Shown piece after piece: positions 19,609-32,800 of a stretch of DNA of 64,000 bases. The position numbers and the translations under genes are program-made. Within the stretch, counting starts at the first letter, position 1; the number at the start of each line of letters is the position of its first letter. The DNA lies in NCBI GenBank assembly GCA_037039685.1, contig JAWNGF010000004.1, forward strand, positions 5,084,001 to 5,148,000, read 5' to 3'. A model generated the notes under the pieces. It worked only from the letters and a program-made list of their open reading frames with translations. It was not told where the DNA came from and did no database searches. This DNA comes from Ceratobasidium sp. AG-K. Lineage: Eukaryota > Basidiomycota > Agaricomycetes > Cantharellales > Ceratobasidiaceae.

Positions 19609-20105
19609 TGTTGTGACCTGTCCCTCCCTCTGTCTCTGTCTGCGGTCTTGTGGCTTGTACTGGCGCCTTAAGTGCCCTTTCTCTTCTTTGCGCCCTCTCC
19701 CTTGTTAAGTAAGGTGTATGGATGATGTGTCACCATGAGTCATATGACTCATGCTGTTTTCTATTGGCTGGTCTGTGCAGCCCCCTTTTTGACTTGGACT
19801 TTGACTCAGACTTGTGACTCATGTATATACTATGACTCACTTGTTTTCTGAGTATATATACTGGCTTGCAAGCATGGTCATCCCCAGCTTGCTTTGCTTT
19901 GTCAACTCTCCCTGCAGTGTGATCAGAGGCACTTGGCTACTTAGCCTTTAGTGCAGCCACTTGGACTTAGGAGCTAGTGACTTGTACTGACAAGGCTAGC
20001 GTTTGTCCACCTTAGTGATAGAGTCTTAGAAGACTTATCACACATTGTTCCACATCTCAAAGGCCATTAGCGGTTGTCAACCATAGGCATTAGCAGGTTG
20101 CAACA
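19609..20105 (+). repeat. 5' LTR of element D
   Basis: 497 bp, TGTTGTGACC...GGTTGCAACA. Preceded by CCTTG (19604-19608). Confidence 0.92.
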
Positions 20106-20162
20106 TTGCAAAGCAAGCCCTTAGTACGGTGAGCCACAAGAAAAACAGAGTCACGTGACGAC

Positions 20163-22334
20163 ATGGGCAATCAATCCTCAAGTGCAGCATCTCAAAGGAG
20201 CAAGGCTCCAACAGCAACAATAGTTGAAATCCAATCAAACCCCTCAAGAGGAGCAAGGGAACGGGCAGGCAATTGGATGGCGCAAATTAGAAGTGCCAGC
20301 TGCGCATCAAGACCCCCTTCTACCGGCGTACCAGGAGGAATTGGCAACATTATTGAAACATCAGGGACTCAAGAAGAAACCAGGAGTTCAAACTAGCAGA
20401 GGTCCACCTCACCAACTATTTGAGTAGTTGAAAATCCAAACAACACGCCACCACCAGCAGCCCCAGTCATCACTCTCCATGGGGAAAGTGTGATTAGCCC
20501 TAGGGCTGTGCGCATGATTAGAATACCAGGACCGCTTAGAAATGCAACTCCAGGACCATCAAACACTGGGACAACAGGAACTAGACAACCCTTAGCATTT
20601 CCCGACTTTGGAATGCAATTCCCACCACCAGTAGCTACTCCTGCGTCCATGCCACCACTAGTAGAAGTCCCTAGGACTCACAGTGCCCTGAGCGTGCCAT
20701 CAACCTTCCAATCACAAGGAAGCATTGAGTCAATTTCACAAAATGAAGGACTGAAACAGGAATGACTGATGGAAAATATGGAGGGGAATCCAATCCAAGC
20801 CCTGGAAAGGATCTTCAACACCCTTCAGATTCAATATCAACAGGAGAATGCAGTCCAAGCCCTTAGAATTGAAGGGATGGAACAACGATGGGATCTACAA
20901 ACTCAAGATACAACAAACATGATGCAGCAAATCAAGCGCATTGCTTCTAGAACGGAAGATGGAGTCAATACTTTCTATGAAAGGCTTAGAAATGTGGATT
21001 GCGTTCAACAGCAAATCCTTGAAGTCTTTGAACAATCAGTTGGAAATTCCGAACAGATCAACAATAGGTTGAACAATTGCAATCTCCTGATGAACCAAAG
21101 TTTGCAAGGACAAACCCAGTGTATTACACACATTGAAGAAACCCTAGGAAGAATGGCAGAAGGAATGAGAAACATGACCATCACCCTTGGAAGAATTGAT
21201 GAGGAAGTCACCAATGGATTCCAGGATCAGACCACTAGGATGCAAGAAGTTTGCCTACAAACTAGGGAAACATTTGATCTTCTCAAGCAAATAGGAGCCG
21301 ACGCCCAAGCCAAATCCAAATACCAAAGGGAAGGATCACGACAAACCCCCATTGAGGTTCCACAACAAATAGAACCACCCCCTCACCTTCCACTACAGGA
21401 ACAACAATCACCCTCATTTGAGGTACAAGGACAATCTGGATATCAAATCAGGGACAAGGGAAGAACCTTTATCATTCAAACAAATCAGGGAGGCAATGGA
21501 GGAAGCTTGGGACCATGCATCAAAATGCCAAAGGCCTTTGAAGGAACTAGGGGAACTGCAGCCAAAACCTTCCTTGCAAGAATGAAGGCCTATTTCCAGT
21601 TGAACCCTACCCAGTACAACACAGATGAATGGTGCATTATTGCAGTTCTGATGAACATGGCAGAAGGACCTGCTGGAAATTGGGCACAGCCAGTTCTGAA
21701 CAGATACAACAACAATCTGGACCATCCATGGCTAGATTCATGGGATGCTTTCCAAGAAGCCTACAACAGACAATGGAGCAATCCCAGCAAGAAGGTTCAA
21801 GCTGAACAAGGAATTCAATGACTTTACCAAAACAAGAGCATATCTGAATATGTCTCTGACTTCCGACTTCTTTCCCAAGAACTTGACTGGAATGATGCGG
21901 CACTAGCAGCATGATTCAGACAGGGACTGAACCGCTTCATCAGAGCAGAACTCGTTTGTGAGGAACTCAGGGATAGAGCAGGAGCTGAACAGCAAGATCT
22001 CAAAGGATGGATCAATATCGCCCTGCAAGCAGAAGAAATCAACAAACTGACCAATCCAGTTAGCACAAGGAAGAAGAATGAACAACCTACTCAAGCAGAA
22101 GGTTCCAGGACCCAGAAGATCAAAGGGGATCTAGTCCCAAAGGAAGAAAAGAAATGCCAAAGGGAAAACAACCTGTGCATCAAATGTGGGGAAGCAGGTC
22201 ACAATCTTGCTGACTGCACAAGGGAGTGGACCTACAAGGACAAAGGAAAGAAGCCTGTGAAAGGGAAGGCCGCTGAACTCAAAGTTGAGAAAGTGAATGA
22301 CAACAGATCCACCAATTCTGAGTCGGAAAACTAG
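20163..22334 (+). pseudogene. gag: Gag of element D (broken)
   Basis: The first ATG after the LTR is at 20163. The Pro-rich N-terminal part is interrupted by stops near 20394 and 20762. A long helical, coiled-coil-like region follows (20769-21300), then a capsid-like region broken by TGA at 21819-21821 and 21912-21914, and a CCHC knuckle (C-I-K-C...H...C) near 22170-22210. The frame ends TAG at 22332-22334. Same layout as the gag of C. The TGA codons fit CGA to TGA. Confidence 0.8.
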
Positions 22335-22367
22335 ATGGGCATCTCTCCACTGTGTGTGAGGATGCCC
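22325..22367 (+). promoter_or_regulatory. Degenerate -1 frameshift signal, gag-pol of D
   Basis: G-GAA-AAC (22325-22331) is one base from the canonical G-GGA-AAC heptamer. It is followed by a 5-nt spacer (TAGAT, containing the gag stop) and a 7-bp perfect stem GGGCATC (22337-22343) with GATGCCC (22361-22367). Position and spacing match B, C and E; pol is again in -1. Confidence 0.55.
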
Positions 22368-22736
22368 CAATATCCTCTCTGCAAAATGTATATAACTGCA
22401 AGGCCACAAATGAAACACCCATGGTATACACAACTGCAGAGGGAATCACGGAAAAAATATCAACTCTCATTGACTCCGGCTTGTCTCAAAACTTCATTGA
22501 CCTGAACTTTGCCAAGGAAAACAATATCCCCTTGACCAAATTACAAAACCCCAGAAGCATTGAAACCATTGATGGGAAAACACAAAAGGATCAAATCCGG
22601 TTCAGGTGCAAGCTGAAATTTGATCTAGAAGGAAGAGCTTTCTACCAAAAGTTCTACGTCATGAGCACTGGCACACAACCCATGATTTTAGGAATGCCAT
22701 GGCTGAAGTAAACCAACCCTGAGATATCCTGGTCCC
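22352..22736 (+). pseudogene. pol: Pol of element D, protease part (left of E)
   Basis: Protease-like domain with Leu-Ile-Asp-Ser-Gly near 22470 and the G-M-P-W-L-K end motif. It is interrupted by TAA at 22709-22711 and then by E at 22736. The frame continues exactly into 29890 when E and one GTCCC are removed. Confidence 0.85.
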
Positions 22737-23158
22737 TGTCACGACCTTTTGTTTGCCTTGTTTGTTGCTCTGTTTGGTCCCGTTTTGCTCACCTTGGCGC
22801 ATTTAGTCGCTATTATGTAAGCCATGACCATGGGACATGCTTGCCTGGCTAGCTTCACTTGTTCCTTGTTTTCCATGGACTTGTCACGCCTCCTTTGTTC
22901 TGGCCTTGCTTCTCTTGGACTCCTGCTTTCTCCCCTTTGTTGCATACTCTCTATTGTACATAGCCACAGTAGATAGTACATATACCAGTGACACAAGTCT
23001 TGCTACCACAAGACTTGTTCTCTTGTTGTTTTCCCATCACTCATTGCACAACTCACTTAGGCCTTAGTTGCCGTCCATTTGACCTTTGCCGTTGTCCCAA
23101 CCCCCATCCTCACTGCCTGTGGAGTCTTGGCCTCCAAGGTTTGGTTAGGGTTGTGACA
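22737..23158 (+). repeat. 5' LTR of element E
   Basis: 422 bp, starts TGTCACGACC, ends GGTTGTGACA. Same family as the B LTR. Confidence 0.92.
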
Positions 23159-23573
23159 CTAGAACAAGTCTTGTTGCCTTTGTCGCGGATACAGCCTTTG
23201 TCACTGTCGGAACCAGGTTTATCATCACCGGGATATCTCTGAGCACTGCACATCCTTCACCATTAATAGCTAACACCCCTATCTCTCTCCTGCATCATTT
23301 ACACGTTGAGGCATATTGCAGCTCGCATCCATTAGCATGTTGACAATGTCCCCTATCCTCTGATATCACTGAGCCATTGCCACCTAATCAGGAAGCGCTG
23401 CTCATATATTCCATTGGAACAAGGACCTCTGACACTTTTGCCTTGAACCTATTGTTGACTAGGTTCCCCCTTCTATCTATCTCTAACCAAGGGACCTTTC
23501 ATTTTTTTTTGATAATCAACACTACTAGCCATATTTGGTTGCAGCGCACCAGGAAGCGCACTTATTATAGCAC

Positions 23574-25267
23574 ATGTTGGTTTACCCACAAGGGGAATCA
23601 GTTTCAGGACGCATTAGTAGAACTTTTGGCCTAGGACACTCAACATCCCAGATTCCAAGTGCAACCGGCATCATGTCAGGCAAGACAGGGACCTCTTGAT
23701 TGGATCCTACAGTTCAGGGAACCAAGCCGTATTGAGTATCATTTGGTGTAGGAGCCCCAGCAGCTACATTGTTGCCACCCAACACAAACCGCAATAATGC
23801 CTCCATGCGCACTGGGGATCTCCAAGCCCCAGAGCCAGAAGCAAGTGGACGAGTGGAAACCAGACAATCAGACCAATATATCAAGAGCCATCTAGAAAGT
23901 GGTCAATGGTACAACACTTGCGGGACCACCAATGAGGATATTGCTGCCTTCCTACTTAGAATTGCACAACAAGTCAAAATCACTAGTAGAGGTGTCAATA
24001 ATATCCACCAATGGATACTCTACAATTCAGGGGATGGCAATCTAAATCTTCAAAACATTCAAGCCTCTCAAGCCAACGTTCAAACCAATCAAGTGCTCCT
24101 CAATACTATGCAAAACAATATGGACATTTTGATTTGCCAGGCCCGGGGACGCGCTTATCAGCCTGGTAACCAAGGAAGAAAGGGAAATCTTGACGCATCG
24201 CAACCTCAGGGTGGGACCCCTCTTAATCAACAAGCACTAGGGAGATCTATTGGGCAATTTACACTTGGTCCAGCCCCAGCGGCTCCACCTGCCACTAGCA
24301 CTACCCCTGCTGCCCCCCAGACTTCCAAGAAGAGTTTGGCCAGCAAACCCCCCAAGTACAATGGTGACTGCGGTCAGAAGGCTAGGGACTTTACCTTTGC
24401 CTGCAACCTCTACATCAATACCTTGGACCTGTGTTACAATATGATGGATCAGCAGATCCTCTTCATCATATCATACCTGAGGGGGGAAGCCAGGGAATGG
24501 ATTTGTCCTTTCCTTGAGCAGGAAATGGCTGGTGCCCCTCAACCAATCCTTAACAACATGACCCTCTTTGAAGAAGCCTTTGAAGAGGCCTTTGGTGAGG
24601 TAGAGCAAGCGGAAGTTTACTGGCAGAAATATCGAAATCTGAAACAAACCAAGTTGGTGGTCAATTATATTTCAAATTTCCGAACTTATTCCAGTGCTCT
24701 GGGCTACAATGAGACTACCCTCAAAGACAATTTCTATTCTGGCCTCAAGGACAAAATCCAAGATGTCATGTCAATTCAAAACATTGATCGCCACATTGTC
24801 ACCCTCACACAGTTGATGAATCATGCGTCTAGGATTGACGCAAACCTTATTGCGCAAAATTTGGAGAAAAAGGCCAAGGGCCCGGAGAAGGCACACCAAG
24901 CGGAACCTTCAAAAAGGTGACCACAAGCGCAACAGTGCAGAAGACAGAATTCAAGGAAGGGGACAAGATTTACACCATGGGACCAAAAGGCGCAACCAGG
25001 GGACAAATTACAAAGATTGGCAAGAACAAGAAAGGGTTCAAGATTCCCACTATCAAATGGGAAGACGGATCTGAAAGCAAACTTCCATTCCCCTACCTAC
25101 GCTTAAACACTTGCACGGTGGCAGGAGTTGAGGTAGCAGCGTCCAGCAGTTCGGAACTCACCTGTTACTGCTGTCAAAGGAAGGGTCATATTGCCAAAAT
25201 TTGCGTTGTCAAAATAGCTGCTTTGGAGGAAGTTTCTGATGAGGAATTGGGAAAAGGCAGTGTCTGA
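23574..25267 (+). pseudogene. gag: Gag of element E (broken)
   Basis: Homologous to the gag of B. The ATG is retained at 23574. TGA codons lie near 23697 and 23733, where B has CAA. A one-base change of frame near 24890-24920 separates the capsid part (to 24920) from the nucleocapsid part (24917-25267). The zinc knuckle reads C-Y-C-C...H...C. The slippery heptamer and stem-loop at the 3' end are kept exactly. Confidence 0.88.
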
Positions 25268-25293
25268 AGGGAGCATCAGGCGCCCTGAAGACA
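25249..25293 (+). promoter_or_regulatory. Programmed -1 frameshift signal, gag-pol of E
   Basis: GGGAAAA (25249-25255) in the gag frame, spacer GGCAG, stem TGTCT (25261-25265) with AGACA (25289-25293). It is identical to B across about 50 nt, including CpGs that are lost elsewhere in E. Confidence 0.7.
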
Positions 25294-25311
25294 GAATTAT
25301 ATTGTGTTGCT

Positions 25312-28300
25312 ATGGAGAATCAAACTCAGTCTGTAAACAAGATATATTTATGTTCCACCAAATACACAGACCAACTCCATGTGCCAATAATGATCAAAAG
25401 CCTGAAACACCTTATCACAGTCGCTATGATTGACTCCGGTGCCTCCAGAAACTTTGTTAATTCCGAATATAATGCTAGACATAAAATCCCTACAAAAAAG
25501 AAGAAAGTGGTGCAGTGGGTGCAGGTCATTGATGGACAGCCAATAGCAAATGGACTTATTGAGCAGGAGGCTACCTTCCAAATTATTATGAACAATCATG
25601 TGGAGGAAATCACTTGCAATGTAGCGCCTTTGGGACGACACACAGTAGTCTTAGGCATACCATGGTTGAAAAAGCATAATCCACAAATCGATTGGACAGG
25701 AGGAACACTAGAATTCAATTCACACTTCTGTGCGTCCAAATGTCTTTACAGAGAGTGCAGCACATTAGAAGGGGGGGTAGTGGGAAAACTTCCCAACAAG
25801 TATCTGGAGTTTCAGGACGTTTTTGTTGCAAAAGAAGTTGATAAACTCCCACCACATTGACCCTATGACCTCAAAATTGAACTGGAACCTGGCGCTAAAC
25901 CCAAGATTGGGGTGGTCTATTTGTTAACCAAAGAAGAAGACCAAATCCTGAAAGCATGGATTGACAAAAACTTGGAAAAGGGATTCATTGTTCCATCCAC
26001 CTCTGAATGGGCATCACCAGTCATGTTTGTCCGTTGCCATGATATTGACGGTGTTTCCCAACCACCAAGACTGTGCATGGACTACAGGTACTTAAACAGG
26101 TGGACAAAGAAAAACTGTTACCCACTTCCAAGGACTGATGATCTCATCAAACAAGTCAAAGGAGCCAAGATCTTCACCAAATTGGATTTAAAATCTGGTT
26201 ACAACCTGGTCAGGGTTGCTGAAGAAGACATATACAAAACGGCGTTTAGAACAAAATACGGCCTTTATGAAACCAAGGTCATGCTGTTTGGTCTGACCAA
26301 TGCACCAGCAACCTTCCAGAACATGATGGACGCAGAATTCAGGGATATCAAAGGAGTCTATGTGGAAATTTACATTGACGACATCTTGATCTTCTCCAAA
26401 AACCCAGAAGAACACCCCACTGATGTCAAAGAAGTACTGTGTAGACTACAATGGATGGGCCTCTATTGCTCCCTCAAGAAATGTTCATTCCATGTGCCAA
26501 AAGTGGACTATTTAGGCTTGGTAATTTTGGGAGAGGCAGTTGAGATGCAGGAAGAAAAAGTGTCGGCAATCAAAAAATGGCCAGTTCCAAGGAATTTTAC
26601 CAATGTTCAAACCTTGCTGGGATTTGCAAACTTCTACAGGTGGTTCATCAAGGGTTATACGCACATTGCCAGACCCCTCTATGACCTCACTATGAAAGGG
26701 AAACCTTGGGAATGGAATGCAGAGACACAGGCTAGCTTCAAAGGAATGATCCAGGAATTTCCACAAGCACCCATCCTGTTACAACCAGATCAAGAAAAAG
26801 GGTTCATCATTGAATGTGACGCATCAGACAAAGCCACGGGAGCAGTCCTTAGTCAATATGGAACAGATAGCAAACTGCATCCTGTTGCTTTCATGTCCAA
26901 GAGCCTATCACCAGCAGAGCAAAACTACAATATTTTTGATAAGGAACTCCTGGCAATTATCAAAGCTTTCAAGGAATGGCGTCATCTATTGGAAGGAACA
27001 GAAATTCTGGTTCTACTCATCACCAATCATAGGAATCTAGAGTACTTCATGACCTCCAAAGTCCTCACCAAGCATCAAAACAGATGGGCGGTCTTCCTGT
27101 CAGAATTCAATTTCCAGATCAAATATTGGGCTGGCGGACTCAATGGAAAAGCCAATGCACTCAGTCAGCGGAGTGACCACAATCTAGAAGGGGGGGTAGT
27201 CCCTCAAAAACCCCTACTTGCACCTCACATCTTCATCAATTTGGCCAAAGAAACATCTACTGGCATAGCATCAATGGTGGAGATTCACACTTCCATTCAA
27301 AATCAACTGCCAGGTGACAAATACACCCAGTCCATTTGGGCGTTCCTCAGCAATCAACCCAAGAAAGCACCTGCCACGGTCCGGAAGGAATTTGAGGATT
27401 GGAAGATCCAAAACAACTTGCTATACAGGAAAGGACAGGTCTATGTTCCTAGCAACAACAAGCTCAAGTGACAAATCTTGGAACTCCATCATGACAACAA
27501 GGCAGCTGGTCACATGGGGCAAGCAAAGACTTTGGAATTGATCAAGCGGGAATACTGGTGGCCATCAATGAAGGCGTTTATCAACAAATACATGTCATCC
27601 GGCAACTTGTGCCAACAAAGCAAACCAATCAACCAGCGCCCCCTAGGAGAATTGCAACCACTAGAGCTCCCCTCTAAACCCTGGCAACACATTTTGGTTG
27701 ATATGATTGTCAAACTACCCCTATCAAGAGGCCTAGACTCTATTCTGGTTATTGTTGACACACTCACAAAAATGGCACACTCCATTCCCTGTACTGAGAA
27801 GATCACATCCCCCAAGTTAGCAGAATTGTTCATGGAACACTGCTGGAAGCTACATGGTACCCCGGAAACAGTTGTGTCAGATTGAGGCCCCACCTTTGCA
27901 TCAAGGTTCATGAGAGAACTCTATCAGGGCTTGAAGATTAGACCCAGACTCTCTACCGGTTATCACCCTGAGACAGATGGCCAGACGGAACAAATCAACC
28001 AAATGGTAGAGGCCTTTCTGCAGACCTATGTATCCTTTAGACAGCATGATTGGGCTTCTTTGCTTCCCTTTGCCAAATTTGCATATAACAATTCCTTCCA
28101 CTCTAGCATCGGCATGACCCCTTTTTTTGCCAACTTGGCTTGTCACCCCTCCATTGATGGCACACCATTAGAAGGCGGTTCAGTTCCAGAAGCCTTGGCT
28201 CACGCCCAGCGCATCCACAACAACCTGGAAGAAGCCAAAGCAAGCCTGACCCTGAGTAAAGAACAGGACAAGGAATATGCAGACCAACGGCGTCTAGAGG

Positions 28301-29304
28301 ATCCCTTCATCATTGGGGACAAAGTTTGGCTTAGTCATGATCACATCTCTTTGAATCAACCATCAATCAAACTTTCCCACAAGCGTCTGGGCCCTTTCAC
28401 AATCTTGGAAGCAGTTGGAAGGAATGCATACAAACTGGAACTTCCACCATCCATGACCATGCACCCAGTAGTCAACGTATCCTGCCTTGCCAAGTATGAA
28501 GAAGATGAGATTGAGGGACGCGTTATTGAACCACCACCACCCATTGAGACCCCTGAGGGTGAGGAAGAATATGAAGTTGAACAGATCCTGTCCTCCAAGG
28601 TGGAAAGAGGAATCCTCAAGTACTACGTCAAGTGGAAGGGCTACACGTCAGAACATGATTCCTGGGAACCAGTGGAGAACCTTGGCAACACATCAGAACT
28701 CATTAGCAAGTTTCACAGGGAACATCCAGAAGCCATCAAGGAAGTCCCCAAGGTTACTAGGAAGCGTCACCATGAAGAAACAAAGGACAATTCAGCTGCC
28801 AAAGAAAAGGAAGAACGGCCCATTTGGCGTTCCAAACATATTAAAGAAGTGGCCAGAATCCAAGCTCCCCACCAAAAAGCTTTTACTTTTCTCTCCTGCA
28901 CGCTTAACACATCCACCCCTTGTACTCACACTCCTGCGCCATGCCTGTCCCCCGCCAATCCACCAACTTGTTCATGGTCTGCGTCTATGACGACCTCTAT
29001 ATCTGCTCCTTGTCCTTCAAGCAGATGCTCATACCCACCTGCAACAAGGGCAGTTATTGGCACTCAGGCCTCCAGCAGGCCTTCTACTTCATTGTCTCTG
29101 GCCGCTATTGGTCAGTTCATGCCCCCCGCTCCTTTGTGGGCAAGCCCCTCATGCGCTGGCGCAACTGGATTGCCCTCAATGCCCAAGACATCCACAATGC
29201 AGTCCGCATCATGGACGCCTTGTGCAAGGCCTGTCTTGGCCACCCATTTGAGGTCATTGACCTCACCCAGGACGACAAATGCGCCAACCCCATCATTGAC
29301 TTGA
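25312..29304 (+). pseudogene. pol: Pol of element E (three TGA codons, otherwise open)
   Basis: A single frame homologous to B pol: protease (D-S-G-A), RT with intact Y-I-D-D, RNase H, integrase zinc region (one Cys altered: G-N-L-C where B has C-D-L-C), integrase core and chromodomain (V-K-W-K-G-Y). TGA codons at about 25858-25860, 27469-27471 and 27883-27885 stand where B has CGG, CGA and CGA, so CpG transitions explain them. There are no frameshifts. The tail overlaps ORF3. Confidence 0.9.
28839..28846 (+). promoter_or_regulatory. TATA-like box upstream of E ORF3
   Basis: TATTAAAG, 102 nt before the ORF3 ATG at 28941, at the position homologous to TATAAAAG in B. Confidence 0.3.
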
Positions 29305-29450
29305 CGGACAAGGAGGATTGCGGTTTGTGGAAGGAAAATGGGCCAGCTGAGGACCCATTTGTGTTGGATGATGGGGCGGAGTTTGTGCTTGTGGCCCGTG
29401 GGCCTTCTGATATGTCTGTTTTGTCTTTTACTGAGTGGGCCCCGACCTAG
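28941..29450 (+). CDS. ORF3 of element E
   Basis: 169 residues from the ATG at 28941 (GCGCC-ATG context as in B; the frame extends 21 nt further upstream to a non-homologous start). It lies in the -1 frame relative to pol and ends just before the polypurine tract. It aligns with B ORF3 along its length: C-V-Y-D-D near the N terminus, W-R-N-W in the middle, then V-I-D-L-T and I-I-D-L-T motifs followed by acidic residues, and D-P-F-V-L-D-D near the end. It stayed open although gag and pol of the same copy did not. Function unknown. Confidence 0.65.
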   Translation: MPVPRQSTNLFMVCVYDDLYICSLSFKQMLIPTCNKGSYWHSGLQQAFYFIVSGRYWSVHAPRSFVGKPLMRWRNWIALNAQDIHNAVRIMDALCKACLGHPFEVIDLTQDDKCANPIIDLTDKEDCGLWKENGPAEDPFVLDDGAEFVLVARGPSDMSVLSFTEWAPT

Positions 29451-29462
29451 AAGGCGGGGTAG

Positions 29463-29884
29463 TGTCACAACCTTTTGTTTGCCTTGATTGTTGCTCTGTT
29501 TGGTCTTGTTCTGCTCACCTTGGCGCATTTAGTCGCTATTATGTAAGCCATGACTGTGGGACATGCTTGCCTGGCTAGCTTCACTTGTTCCTTGTTTTCC
29601 ATGGACTTGTCACACCTCCTTTGTTCTGGCCTTGCTTCTCTTGGACTCCTGCTTTCTCCCCTTTGTTGCATACTCTCTATTGTACATAGCCACAGTAGAT
29701 AGTACATGTACCAGCAACACAAGTCTTGCTACCATAAGACTTGTTCTCTTGTTGTTTTCCCATCACTCATTGCGCAACTCACTTAGGCCTTAGTTGCTGT
29801 CCATTCAACCTTTGCCATTGTCCCAACCCCCATCCTCACTGCCTGTGGAGTCTTGGCCTCCAAGGTTTGGTTAGGGTTGTGACA
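29463..29884 (+). repeat. 3' LTR of element E
   Basis: 422 bp, starts TGTCACAACC after a purine tract (29451-29462), ends GTGACA. Followed by GTCCC (29885-29889). Confidence 0.92.
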
Positions 29885-29889
29885 GTCCC

Positions 29890-32800
29890 CCTTCACTATC
29901 AAATGGAAAGCAGAAGATCCCTTTATTGCCAAAGCAGGATTACTTCAGGAACTACCAAAGGAACTTGAAGAATTCAAGGATGTCTTTGACAAAGAAAAAT
30001 ACGACAAACTGCCTGAACACAGGGAATGGGACTGTAGAATTGATTTCTATGACAACAATCAGCTTCCAAAACCAAGAAAGGCCTACCCTCTGTCACCAAG
30101 GGAAAGAGAAGCAACAAGGGAATACATTGAGAACAAACTTTGGTCGGGACATACCAGACCCAGCAAATCTCCCCTAGCTGCAAGCCTTTTCTTTGTCAAG
30201 AAAGCCCTGAAGGAAGGACAAACCATCCCTGATCTACGCCCTGTTGTTGACTACAGAGGAGCAAACAAAGAAACTATCCCGGACCGCTACCCTATTCCGC
30301 TTCTTGAACAACTTCTAGAGATTTTCAAGAAGACTGGAGAAAGTACAAAGGAAGAACTTTTCATCACTTCTCTTGATCTGAAGAATGGCTTTTGGAATGT
30401 CAGGATCAGAGAGGGAGATGAATGGAAGACAGCATTTATCACCTCAGAAGGGCTCTTCAAATACACCATGATGGCCTTTGGTCTCAAGAATGCACCGTCC
30501 ACTTTTCAAAGAATGATGGACCACATCTTCAGGGACATGATTGGAGTGAAGATTGTGATCTACATCAATGACATCCTCATTATTTCCCAAGGAAGAAACC
30601 AGCACACCATAGATATCAAGGAAGTCTTGCAAAGATTGAGGAAGAACAACCTCTTTGGGAACCTGAAGAAGTGTACCTTCTATGGAAAAAGGGCCAACTG
30701 GGTTGGGTTTGTTGTTGATGAAAACAGCATTTCCATGAACAAGGACCAGATCAAAACTATCCAAGAATGGCCCACTCCAAAAACCGTGAAACAACTACAG
30801 GCATTCATTGGTTTCTGCAACTTCTATAGAAGATTTGTGGTGGCCTTCTCCTCAATTGTCAAACCCCTGACCCAATTGACAAGAAAGGACAGGAAATGGG
30901 AATAAGCTTTTGACTCCCTGAAAGATGTCATATCAAAGGAACCAGTACTAGCACATCCTGACAAATCAAAGCAGTACTTCCTTGAAACAGATGCCTCAGG
31001 AGTTGCAATGGGGGCTATTCTTAGCCAATGGCAAAAGGATGGTTACTTACACCCAGTAGGGTTTATCTCAAAAAGCTTCAAGGAAGCTGAGTTGAACTAC
31101 AACGCGCATGACAAGGAGCTTCTTGCCATCATAGAAGCATTACAACACTGGCGCATCCACCTGGAGGGAACAAAGGAACCAATAGTGATCTACACAGATC
31201 ACAAAAACCTTACTTACTGGCAGAAGGCTAGCACCTTCAACCAAAGGCACAACAGATGGCTCCTCATGCTGGCAAGCTACAATTTCAAGATCCACTACAG
31301 ACCTGGCAAAATGTCAGAAAAACCGGACATCCTCTCAAGAAGAAGCAATCACAATGATATTGCCTCCGCAGAACAAGTGATGATCTCTGCCAAAAACTCC
31401 AAGGGATTCTCAGCCCTGATGAGTGACAACATTATTGCGGAAATCAAGGAAGCCCTAGAAGAAGACAAAAGCCTAGAAACCCTGATCAAAAGCACCAAAG
31501 GGAAGGAAGACCTACCTCTCTCTGTGAAGAAACAGTTCAAGGACTATGAAATGAGCAAAGATCTCCTCTGGTATCAAGGGAGAATTGTGGTTCCTGATGA
31601 AAAAGATGTCAAACTGAAGCTTCTCAAACTCTACCACAACTTGCCCATTGCAGGCCACCAAGGACAAGCCAAGACCCTGGAACTCATCTCTAGAAACTAC
31701 TACTGGCCAGGCATGAAAGCCCAAGTCAACAAGTATGTTGATAGCTGCAAAGCATGCCAAAGGGGGAAGGGAAGCAAAGGACACCTACCTCTCAAACCCT
31801 TGCCCATTCCGGAGAAACCCTGGGAAAATATTGCATATGACTTTATTGTGAAACTACCAAAATCACAAGGGTTTGACAGCGTCCTTGTAGTGATGGACCG
31901 CTTTTCCAGAATGGCACACTTCATCCCCTGCAAAGAATCCACAAACACAGAAGAACTTGCCAATATCTTTGTGAAGGAAGTATGGCGTCTTCATGGATTC
32001 CCCAAAACCACTGTTTTGGATAGAGGAACTACCTTAAAATCACACTTCTTAGAAGCTGTCTACAAAAGGCTAGGAATCCAAGGGACTTTCTCTACTGCCT
32101 TCCACCCTGAAACTGATGGCCTGGTGGAAAGGACAAACCAGTGGCTTGAAGGATGGTTACGCATCTTTGGAAACTACAAGCAGGATGACTGGGCAAAATG
32201 GCTACCCATTGCGGAATTTTGTCACAACAATCACAAGAACCAAGTCACAAACAAATCCCCCTTTGAGGTCATCTACGGCATGACTCCCAAATGGTCTATT
32301 GAGGACTATGTGACTTGCTCCCCAGAAGGAGACAAGTGGACAAAGGATATGGAGGATGTGTGGGAAGAAACAAAAGCCCTGATGGAATATCACCAATCAA
32401 AGGAAGAGACCCCAAAAGTACAATACAAGGAAGGGGACAACGTCTGGCTCCTGACTACCAATATTTCCACAAGACGCCCAAGCAAGAAGCTTGATGACAA
32501 AAAAACAGGCCCCTTTGTTGTGAAAAAACAAATCTCTTCACATGCCTACCAACTTGATCTTCCAAAATCCATGTGCATCCACAACGTCTTCCATGGAAAC
32601 ATGTTGACCCCCTATACTGAAGACCTAGACTTCCAACAAAATCAACCCCGACCTCCACCGATCATGACTGAGGAAGGCAAAGAGGAATATGAAGTTGAAA
32701 AAATTGTGGATTGGTATCAAGACCCTGATGGGCTGAAATACCGCATCAGATGGAAAGGTTACAGCCCTCTAGAAGACACAGATGAACCGGCGGAAAACTT

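Larger units (their letters stand above)
22737..29884 (+). mobile_element. Ty3/gypsy chromovirus 'E', CpG-decayed relative of B, nested in D
   Basis: LTRs at 22737-23158 and 29463-29884 (422 bp each) and duplication GTCCC (22732-22736 and 29885-29889). The order of leader, gag, pol and ORF3 is the same as in B, with clear similarity throughout. Where B has CpG, E usually has TpG or CpA. By hand count the B LTR has 18 CpG, the E 5' LTR 7 and the E 3' LTR 3. Pol is one frame with three TGA codons. The LTRs differ at 17 sites by hand count. Confidence 0.93.

Noticed and set aside
22325..22334. Gag-pol of D as one continuous frame with a one-base deletion
   Set aside because: The -1 register, 5-nt spacer and stem match the other elements, so a single substitution in a GGGAAAC heptamer is the simpler explanation.
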